Part shown: positions 24,543 through 31,259 of the stretch, piece by piece
How the letters are laid out: every line of letters starts with the position of its first letter
Position numbering within the stretch: the first letter of the stretch is position 1
Assembly: GCA_964455375.1 (NCBI GenBank)
Contig: CAYVXE010000031.1
Coordinates: 1 to 41,886 of the forward strand
Direction: 5' to 3'
Length of the DNA stretch: 41,886 nt
DNA from: CAYVXE01 sp964455375
Lineage (GTDB): Bacteria > Zhuqueibacterota > Zhuqueibacteria > Oceanimicrobiales > Oceanimicrobiaceae
Program-made: the position numbers and the translations under genes
The notes under the pieces: model-generated
Database searches by the model: none
What the model was told of the DNA's origin: nothing
Seen by the model: only the letters and a program-made list of their open reading frames with translations

Positions 24543-26077
24543 CAGGACGTCTCTTTCATGCCGTTGCGATGCGACAAGCCCATGAGAAAGCCCACCAGAA
24601 TGAGTGAAATCAGGAAAGAAAAGCCGCCGCGGCTGATAAAAGGCAGTGTAATGCCGGTTAACGGAATGAGTTTAATCACGCCGCCGATGTTCACAAAAAC
24701 CTGAATACCGAGAATCGAGGTAAACCCCACGGCTAATAATTTTTCGAAATCCGTCTCACTTTCACTCACCACCCTGAGTCCAAGAAGTATCAGCATTAAA
24801 TACAAAAGCACGATGACCCCTGAACCGATAAATCCGATTTCCTCGGCGATGGCGGAATAGACAAAATCGGAAACCACCAGCGGAATGTTCGTCGGGTAGC
24901 CAAGTCCGAGACCGGTGCCAGTCCAGGAACCTGCATGCAGCGCAAAAAAAGAATTCATGATTTGGTAGACATTGTCCCACCAGGTTATATCGTGCGGTAG
25001 TCTCCAGATGTCCGACCAGATGAGAAAGCGCTGTAATACATGCGCCGGGGCAATGCCTTCCAATAGCAAAATTGCCCGGGAGGTGATAGCGGTTATGGCG
25101 ATACCACCAAGCAGGTAAATATATTTGCGTGTCGTCACAAATAACATGATCACGACCAAACCACCATAAATAATGACCTGTCCGAAATCTTTAAGCAGAA
25201 CAAACAAAAGCTGCGGAATGAACCAGATCAGGATGAAAGGGCCCCACGGCACGAGTAATTGCTGCAGCCGTTTTCCTTTAATCCGCGGCGTTTTTTTGAC
25301 AAAAGCCTCTTTGTATTTGGCAAAAAAACCGGCTAAAAATATGATAATGGTAACCTTGAACGCTTCCCACGGCGTCATCTGGTAAACGAAACGGCCGCGG
25401 GTTTTAACTTCGCTTAAGGCGACAAAAACCATGAGCATAAAAATCGTGACCGCAATCCAGAAAAAAGGCCGTGAAAGTTCATCCATAAATGAATTTTTAG
25501 CACACTTCTTTACAAGATAAACAAGCGTTAACAGAGCGAAAATATAGGAAACGATCAGTCTCGACCATCCGGGAGCGCTATCGATTAATTCTCTGACCAT
25601 CTGACCGAATTTGAATTTGTCGAGTCTGAGCAGTTGCTTTCCCTCTTCCTGAATTGCTTGCAAACTGCGTTCCCGTGATGCCGCAACAGAAAGACTGTCT
25701 TTAGCACCCGATTCGGTCTGTAAACTGTCGGCTTCAATCTTTTTAGCAGCCGCCGCTGAATACTGTTTGACCAGCGTTTTTTGAAAATCGACATTGATGG
25801 CTGAACTGATGCGATACTGAATCGTGAAACCCACACTTGTCAATAATGCCACAACCACCAGAATTGAAAAATCGCCGCGATAGTTTTTTTTGAGCAAGGC
25901 ATAAATGACGAAGAAAAATGCCATGAGAAAGAGGTTGCGAACGAGAATCGTCAGGCTCGGGTCGTAGCCTCTGGCATTCCCCGCAAGGTACACGGAAACC
26001 ATGCCCACCAAGCTGATGAACAGTGCAGTAACGAGTCCTAAAACGGGATTAAGGCTTGTCTTTGGAAGTTTTGCCAT
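24542..26077 (-). CDS. SEDS glycosyltransferase (FtsW/RodA family)
   Basis: A 511-residue multi-spanning membrane protein that polymerises lipid II into glycan strands. After two N-terminal helices it has an unusually long hydrophilic insert (about residues 90-165, Lys/Glu/Ser-rich). The typical SEDS core follows: LIWFIPQLLFVLLKDFG with the conserved Asp, FFALHAGSWTGTGLGLGYPTNIPLVVSDFVYSAIAEEIGFIG, and PLTGITLPFISRGGFSFL near the C-terminus. It overlaps the penicillin-binding protein gene by 29 bases and is thus its enzymatic partner. Whether it serves elongation or division is not certain; the operon resembles that of actinobacterial rodA. Confidence 0.93.
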   Translation of the reverse strand: MAKLPKTSLNPVLGLVTALFISLVGMVSVYLAGNARGYDPSLTILVRNLFLMAFFFVIYALLKKNYRGDFSILVVVALLTSVGFTIQYRISSAINVDFQKTLVKQYSAAAAKKIEADSLQTESGAKDSLSVAASRERSLQAIQEEGKQLLRLDKFKFGQMVRELIDSAPGWSRLIVSYIFALLTLVYLVKKCAKNSFMDELSRPFFWIAVTIFMLMVFVALSEVKTRGRFVYQMTPWEAFKVTIIIFLAGFFAKYKEAFVKKTPRIKGKRLQQLLVPWGPFILIWFIPQLLFVLLKDFGQVIIYGGLVVIMLFVTTRKYIYLLGGIAITAITSRAILLLEGIAPAHVLQRFLIWSDIWRLPHDITWWDNVYQIMNSFFALHAGSWTGTGLGLGYPTNIPLVVSDFVYSAIAEEIGFIGSGVIVLLYLMLILLGLRVVSESETDFEKLLAVGFTSILGIQVFVNIGGVIKLIPLTGITLPFISRGGFSFLISLILVGFLMGLSHRNGMKETS

Positions 26078-27704
26078 CGGTATTAAAATATCCTAATTCA
26101 AGTGCTTTCTTGTACACTTCTTTTGCGATGGGTGCAGCGGCCGACCCGCCGTAACCCGCCTCTTCTGCGATAATTGCGATTGCGATCTTCGGATTCTCCA
26201 CGGGTGCAAAAGATATGAATACAGCATTATTTACAATCGTTCTTTCACGAGTGCCGTCTTTATGAGTAATGATTTTTGTTAGTTCAGCCGTGCCGGTTTT
26301 ACCGCCGGCTTCCAGTTCCTTCATACGCATTCTCCATGCCGTTCCACCGCGTGCCCAGACAACCTCGCGCATCATCTTACGGACTTTTTTTGCGGTTTCC
26401 GGAGAAATGACATGGTGCCAGATTTCAGGTTTTTGATCGAGTTCTAATTTCGGCCGCATCAAAACGCCGTCGTTGGCGATTGCAGCCGCGGTCATGGCTA
26501 ATTCGATGGGAGTGGCCAGAACTTCTTGTTGTCCGATGCAAGACCATGCTAACTCATGCGCATTTTTAGTTGGTGGAAAACTGCTGCGGAATACCACGAG
26601 TTCTTTCTGAAGCGCAGGGTGCGAGGTGTTCCAATGAAACGGTTGGTTGTAGCCGAAATTGTAGGCGATGGCGTGCATAATGGAATCCCCCGCGGTGACG
26701 CCGAGTTTCGCGAAATAAGCATTGCTGGATTTAACCAATGCTCTGGTCATGTCGATGGTACCCTGACCGTGCCAGATTCGCCCACGCTTTCTGTAGGCTG
26801 CCCGCTCATGATCGTACACGCGCTTTCTATGCACACCGGGCGGTAAATATCCTTTCGCGCCTATGGTGTAGATGGGGTCGATGCCGTTATCCAGCGCAGC
26901 AGATGCGACAATAGGTTTAAACGTGGAACCCGGAGGATAGCGTCCTTTTAAGGAGCGGTTATATAACCGTTTGCCCTCACTGTCTTTAATGATTCGTACC
27001 CAGGCAGCATCTACAGAGACGGAATCCGGATGGTAACTGGGAGCGCTAACCATCACCAGCACATCACCGGTAGAGGGCTCAATGGCGACAACAGCGCCTC
27101 GCTTGTCTCCGAACGCGTCATACGCTGTTTTTTGTAGATCATAATCAATGGTGAGCGTAATGTCGTTACCCACCGGTTTTATTCTAAAAAATTTATTGTT
27201 AGTATAATTTTCTTTTTCTTCCGGGGTGTTCTGTGTCCTCCCCATGAGCTCATTGAAAAATAGTTTCTCCAGGCCTGCCTTACCGCGCTCAACATCTGAA
27301 TAACCGATGATATGTGACGCCGCTTCACCGAGAGGGTAGTATCTTCTGGGTTGTTCATTGGCCGCCTTTTGAGTGTATCCGGCTAAAAACGTCGAATCAT
27401 CATGATGACGATCATAAATGGTTCCTTTTTGCGTTGTGGCTTCAACAATCCATGGTCGGGGGTCATGAAGTTTTAATGTTTCAGTAAAGTAGTCATTGTG
27501 GATAAACAACTGCCAGTAGGCCTGATAACCCAAAAGTGCACCAAAAGCGATGATAAAAACCCAACTGACGACAGAAATTTCTTTGCGGCGGGCAAAGGAC
27601 AAAATACCTGATAAGTTTCGGCTTGAAATCTGCAAAATTCGAATAACATAAAGACCAAGAATGGCCACGATAAAGAATTTTGTGATTATCAGAACGAGGA
27701 GCAT
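26049..27704 (-). CDS. Class B penicillin-binding protein (peptidoglycan transpeptidase)
   Basis: 551 residues with N-terminal membrane segments (about 1-20 and 44-62), a non-catalytic pedestal region (ATTQKGTIYDRH at 90-100) and a transpeptidase domain. The three active-site motifs are present: SxxK as STFK (260-263), SxN as SSN (326-328) and KTGT (469-472). The layout with the WIVEATTQKGTIYDR motif resembles PbpA/FtsI-type proteins. It crosslinks the glycan made by the SEDS protein at 24542, with which it overlaps. The FHA gene lies seven bases upstream. Confidence 0.93.
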   Translation of the reverse strand: MLLVLIITKFFIVAILGLYVIRILQISSRNLSGILSFARRKEISVVSWVFIIAFGALLGYQAYWQLFIHNDYFTETLKLHDPRPWIVEATTQKGTIYDRHHDDSTFLAGYTQKAANEQPRRYYPLGEAASHIIGYSDVERGKAGLEKLFFNELMGRTQNTPEEKENYTNNKFFRIKPVGNDITLTIDYDLQKTAYDAFGDKRGAVVAIEPSTGDVLVMVSAPSYHPDSVSVDAAWVRIIKDSEGKRLYNRSLKGRYPPGSTFKPIVASAALDNGIDPIYTIGAKGYLPPGVHRKRVYDHERAAYRKRGRIWHGQGTIDMTRALVKSSNAYFAKLGVTAGDSIMHAIAYNFGYNQPFHWNTSHPALQKELVVFRSSFPPTKNAHELAWSCIGQQEVLATPIELAMTAAAIANDGVLMRPKLELDQKPEIWHHVISPETAKKVRKMMREVVWARGGTAWRMRMKELEAGGKTGTAELTKIITHKDGTRERTIVNNAVFISFAPVENPKIAIAIIAEEAGYGGSAAAPIAKEVYKKALELGYFNTDGKTSKDKP

Positions 27705-27711
27705 GGCGGCA

Positions 27712-28428
27712 TTATTTCTCAGATAGGGTTAACACAATGGGGTTCAGTTTGCAAAACCGGATTTTTCCCCCGAGCTTAATTTCCCGGCTTCCTTTGATGG
27801 GGGTCGTTTCATCATTTAGAAAAGTCCCGTTCGCACTTTCTTCATCAACAATGGTGATGTTATTTTCATTAACAAAATAAAGCGTCGCCTGATTTTTAGA
27901 TATATTGTCATAAGGCAAGCAGATATCTGCAGAAGAGATACGGCCGATTTTGTAGGTGTTGCCGGGCGCCAATCCCCAGGTTGTGCCTTTGCCTTCACCG
28001 TCGATTATTTTTAACTGGTAGTTTTGGCGGGAATTGCCAGGTTCTGAATCATTTTCATGCATGGAAAACGAGCAACGAATATCGGAGGTATGTTTTGAAA
28101 TCGTTGCGGATGAAATGATCTGCAATTTTATTTTGGGCTCCGGAATTTCGTAATCTCTTTCGGCGATGTGTTTTTGCAATCGATCCTGAAGAACGGTTTC
28201 CAGTTTTTTAATGGTATGCGCATGTTTTATGAAGACGGTATTATTTACACTGACATCATAATGATCCGGAGCCATCAACTGTTCCGGGTTGCTGGCATCG
28301 AGGTTGCGATCCATGGCGTCTGTTAGTTCACCAAATAGCCTTTCTTGTTCAAGGGGATCGATAAACCACCAAAATAGGGAAAATATTAACTTTCTGATAC
28401 CGTGGTCGATGCTTCGAATAAGTCCCAT
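27712..28428 (-). CDS. FHA-domain protein with FhaA-type N-terminus
   Basis: 238 residues. The N-terminal 130 residues (MGLIRSIDHGIRKLIFSLFWWFIDPLEQE, then VSVNNTVFIKHAHTIKKLE) resemble the DUF3662-type region of actinobacterial FhaA. The C-terminal 100 residues form an FHA domain with YKIGRISSADICLPYDNISKNQATL, N-x-NGTFLND as the loop, and a strand end near LNPIVLTLSEK. FHA domains bind phosphothreonine. One FHA signature residue, the Ser-Arg of SxxH, is replaced here (ISKNQA), so phosphopeptide binding may be altered. It lies seven bases before the penicillin-binding protein gene and presumably recruits or senses phosphorylated partners there. Confidence 0.85.
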   Translation of the reverse strand: MGLIRSIDHGIRKLIFSLFWWFIDPLEQERLFGELTDAMDRNLDASNPEQLMAPDHYDVSVNNTVFIKHAHTIKKLETVLQDRLQKHIAERDYEIPEPKIKLQIISSATISKHTSDIRCSFSMHENDSEPGNSRQNYQLKIIDGEGKGTTWGLAPGNTYKIGRISSADICLPYDNISKNQATLYFVNENNITIVDEESANGTFLNDETTPIKGSREIKLGGKIRFCKLNPIVLTLSEK

Positions 28429-28494
28429 ATAACGATACTCTGGTTTGAGAATAATTTAGTGATTGACATAAACATGATATTTTTCACAAACGCT

Positions 28495-28632
28495 GTCATT
28501 CCAACCCGGCAGCCACTGAAGACGAATCTGAATCTTGGCATGCTATCTATAGATTCTCTCATAGAAACGATTGCCGTGCGTGATCATTGCTCATCAGATT
28601 TCTCGTCCGGTCACCGCCTGACTCGAAATGAC
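28495..28632. repeat. MITE-like element, copy 2 (inverted)
   Basis: A 138-bp non-coding segment in the spacer between the two FHA genes. It starts with GTCATTCCAACCCGGCAG and ends with the complement of GTCATTTCGAGTCAGGCGG. Both ends are close to the inner ends of the element at 21921-22054 but in the opposite order. The two copies therefore belong to one repeat family inserted in opposite orientations. Confidence 0.65.
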
Positions 28633-28689
28633 ATATCGCCTTTTTATTTTTTTTACAACGCTTACGTTATTTAAAAAAAGTGAGAAATG

Positions 28690-29544
28690 TTAGTCACGAA
28701 TTAGTTTTAATTTGTAATTCATAATTTGAATTTCATCACCCGGTTCGATTTTGACTTCTTCCTTCAGTACTAATTCTTTTCCATTTACGGAAGTCCCGTT
28801 AATACCGGATGGCGTCAGGAAGTACGCACCATTTCTCACTTCTAAAATAACATGCGAGCGTGAGATTGAAAAATCGGGACTTTCGAGTAGAACATCGTCC
28901 TTACTGCTGCGGCCAATTGAAATCAAATCCTTATTAAGGATAACTTCTTTTGAATCTTCACCGGAATCAATGGCAAATTTGAACATAACAGAACTCTCAG
29001 GCCGCTGGATGATGGTCGCCTGGTCGTCCTCCGAAATCAGAGGGGACGCTTCAATGATTGTTGGTTTAAAGTCGTTTTCCTCATCCAAAACCGCTTTTGG
29101 TGCTTGTGCGGGGTTATGTTGTGGCACCGGTTCTCCATGACTCTCATCGTCAATTTTTTTGATATGGAATTCAGTCCGAAATTCACCTTTGGAAAGAGAT
29201 GAGTCTGTCTTCACGTCGATAAGCAAGTCACGTTTGTTCTGTTCAGGATTGATTTTACGCATTTCATGATACAATTCCTCTTTTAGCTCAGCAGTGAGGA
29301 CATCTTCAACTTCCAGGCGCATATTACGGTCAGTCTCATTAAAGTAGATGATATAATAGCTGGGAATAATGATTTTCCTGCCGACGACATCGACATTTTC
29401 TTTCATCAGCGTTTTGAGTTTCTTGGATATTTCTTTGAATGGAATTCGGTTCGCTTCCCTGGCTTGCTGTTTAGCAGCTTCACTGTCATCCTCCAGATCA
29501 GATACACGTTTCCAGGCTTTTTTGAAACTATCTTTGAAGCCCAT
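28690..29544 (-). CDS. FHA-domain protein (FhaA-like)
   Basis: 284 residues. The N-terminal half (about 30-135) resembles the DUF3662 region of FhaA: FKEISKKLKTLMKENVDVVGRKIIIPSYY, then a long acidic helix. A proline/glutamine-rich linker leads to a classic FHA domain (about 195-284) with ISIGRSSKDDVLLESPDFSISRSHVILE and SGINGTSVNGKEL. All phosphothreonine-binding landmarks (GR, SxxH as SRSH, NGT-xx-NG) are kept. It is the first gene of the minus-strand cell-wall operon; the site AAGG lies 11 bases before the ATG. A MITE-like repeat sits between it and the next gene, so the two may be read separately. Confidence 0.88.
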   Translation of the reverse strand: MGFKDSFKKAWKRVSDLEDDSEAAKQQAREANRIPFKEISKKLKTLMKENVDVVGRKIIIPSYYIIYFNETDRNMRLEVEDVLTAELKEELYHEMRKINPEQNKRDLLIDVKTDSSLSKGEFRTEFHIKKIDDESHGEPVPQHNPAQAPKAVLDEENDFKPTIIEASPLISEDDQATIIQRPESSVMFKFAIDSGEDSKEVILNKDLISIGRSSKDDVLLESPDFSISRSHVILEVRNGAYFLTPSGINGTSVNGKELVLKEEVKIEPGDEIQIMNYKLKLIRD

Positions 29545-29909
29545 GGCATTACCTTGTTTTAAATTGAAATAAATTAGATGAGATTGCGGAAATAATATGA
29601 AAATTAATTACAAATTTGTCAAGCAAAAAAATTTGCCGTTGCGATGATGATGACAAAAACACAATTCAAAAAAAAGACAGGTGTGCTACGAATCCGTAAG
29701 AGTTTGACTTATTTATAATGCTTTGTAGTTCGAAGTTGGCATACATCAGGAAATACAAATGGAATCATAAACCCGAATTTCAAATGGGTGTGTCATTCAG
29801 GTCTGACATTTTGAGTTTGTAAATTAAAGCATAGATGAATTCCTGGAAGATTAAAAACAAAACCTTCCAGGAATCGAGGAGAGAGGGAGGAAAATGTGGT
29901 TATTTTTTG
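29545..29909. other. Spacer with likely promoter of the cell-wall operon
   Basis: 365 bases without a gene. The part next to 29544 is AT-rich and must hold the promoter of the FHA-led operon, although I could not fix a -35/-10 pair. A hairpin at 29839-29874 lies near the end of the 29910-30230 gene. Confidence 0.45.
29839..29874 (-). terminator. Strong hairpin after the 29910-30230 gene
   Basis: ATTCCTGGAAG pairs with CTTCCAGGAAT (11 bp, perfect) across a 14-base AT-rich loop. It lies about 35 bases beyond the stop of the minus-strand ORF at 29910. No direct T-run is seen on that strand, so it is a possible rather than certain terminator. Confidence 0.5.
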
Positions 29910-30230
29910 TTATGGCTGAATTGCAATTCTCTTAGGTTCTATGACTTGCAATACGAATCGTAATGTTTCCTTTATTTCACCAAGGTTTGCCGGTTCCAAT
30001 TTAATTTTGTAGACATTGGCATCTGTTGTCGTATTGAATGTGGTATCACTATTGTTTTGATTTTTCAAGTCGGTTAAAACCGAATTTAGATTGCGGATAT
30101 CAGACATATCTACATCATTTACGATCACGTCAATATGATCCACCAACCTGTGCTCCTTTCCGTTTACTCTTATCGTCTTATAGTCGCCAGCACAGGGTGA
30201 TTTTCCGAAGGTATGATTCAGGCAATCCAT
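29910..30230 (-). CDS. Hypothetical protein
   Basis: A 106-residue ORF with no recognised family. It has no signal peptide or membrane helix. The sequence is Asn/Asp-rich (VIVNDVDMSDIRNLNSVLTDLKNQNNSDTT) and ends in a beta-like stretch (LRFVLQVIEPKRIAIQP). The N-terminus contains two cysteines (CLNHTFGKSPC). A GAAAG-type site precedes the ATG and a hairpin lies beyond the stop, so the ORF is plausible. The composition fits a small soluble protein. Function unknown. Confidence 0.45.
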   Translation of the reverse strand: MDCLNHTFGKSPCAGDYKTIRVNGKEHRLVDHIDVIVNDVDMSDIRNLNSVLTDLKNQNNSDTTFNTTTDANVYKIKLEPANLGEIKETLRFVLQVIEPKRIAIQP

Positions 30231-30385
30231 TTATCTTTCGGGATTACAAGATTCATGCCAGCAGAAAACGAGGCTAATGTTGTCGTTTATTTGCAACACT
30301 GTTGAATCCATTCTACAAGAAATACTATATTGTGATAGGTTGTAAGTTATTGATTATTAAATAGAATCGGCTAATTAGAAAAGAG

Positions 30386-30401
30386 TGGCACACCATTTGA
30401 A
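30386..30401 (+). promoter_or_regulatory. Possible sigma54 promoter with altered -12
   Basis: TGGCACACCATTTGAA has a perfect -24 element and correct spacing, but the -12 doublet GC is GA. It lies 95 bases before the ATG at 30496. No copy of the CGnC-N6-GTCG sites was found 136 bp upstream, so if real it would respond to another activator. Confidence 0.35.
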
Positions 30402-30495
30402 TATTTAGAGCGATAAAAGTAACATGATTACAAATTTGTGCATAGATGTTAACTGAAATACTGAAACGTAATTTCAAATAGAAAGAGAGGAAAAA

Positions 30496-31101
30496 ATGAA
30501 TATCTTTGCAAAGAAAATGATTTTTGGTCTTGTCCCTTTATTTAGTTTGCTTTTATGCATGACTGTGTATGCCCAGAAAAAACCGGAACGCTTTTCTCCA
30601 AAAGGAGTAAAGGCATCCATAAGCACAGGTAGCTTCAATGCGCTCTCGGAAAGAAATTTAAATGCAGGCGATGGCGGTGTCCTTAGCCTCGGATATGGTT
30701 TTACGAAACGATTTTCCCTGTGGTTAACCTTGTTTGGTTCGGAACATCAAAGAACAAGCGCGCCGGATTTGCTCATGGAATTCAGCGGTGTCGAAATAAA
30801 TATGCAGCAGAAATTTAATACGTCTTCCCGGCTGCAACCGTATGGAAAATTAGGGGCTGGAGTCTACGGCCTTAAAGAAAAAAACGCAGCGGATACGCTA
30901 GTTGGTGCGGGGATAAACGTGGGACTCGGTGTAGATTATTTCTTTGCCAAACATTTCGCAGTCGGTGCTGAGTTCATGATCAAAAAACTCGATTATTATA
31001 AGCAGGAACACAAATCCACAGACGGGGATGTGTATACCGACCTGACCCCTAATCTCAATGGCGACACAACAGCCTTTGTGTTGACTTTTACGGTGCAGTA
31101 A
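30496..31101 (+). CDS. Outer-membrane beta-barrel protein (small, porin-like)
   Basis: A 201-residue exported protein. The signal peptide is clear (cleavage after VYA, residue 26). The mature part consists of short amphipathic strands with Gly and aromatic residues (LSLGYGFTKRFSLWLTLFG, PYGKLGAGVYGL, VGLGVDYFFAKHFAVGAEF) and ends in a strand TTAFVLTFTVQ. This is the look of an eight-stranded OmpW/OmpX-type barrel. The site AGAGAGG precedes the ATG and a strong terminator follows, so it is a single-gene unit. Specific role unknown. Confidence 0.82.
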   Translation: MNIFAKKMIFGLVPLFSLLLCMTVYAQKKPERFSPKGVKASISTGSFNALSERNLNAGDGGVLSLGYGFTKRFSLWLTLFGSEHQRTSAPDLLMEFSGVEINMQQKFNTSSRLQPYGKLGAGVYGLKEKNAADTLVGAGINVGLGVDYFFAKHFAVGAEFMIKKLDYYKQEHKSTDGDVYTDLTPNLNGDTTAFVLTFTVQ

Positions 31102-31130
31102 GAACGTTCGCATTCCTACCTTTCCAGCCT

Positions 31131-31159
31131 GGCCCCTTTGTTTTATAAAGGGGCCTTTT
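31131..31159 (+). terminator. Rho-independent terminator
   Basis: GGCCCCTTT pairs perfectly with AAAGGGGCC across a seven-base loop, followed by TTTTCTTC. It ends the barrel gene transcript 30 bases after its stop codon. Confidence 0.9.
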
Positions 31160-31259
31160 CTTCACAAATATTTTACAAAATCTATAGAATAAACTCTTGC
31201 CAAAATTGTATTAATTGTATAAGTTAGTTTTATCTTTATACATTATTTACAGATAACTG

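Noticed and set aside
30243..30259. Sigma54-like TGGCATGAATCTTGTA on the minus strand
   Set aside because: Both halves deviate from consensus and the predicted start would fall almost on the ATG at 30230.
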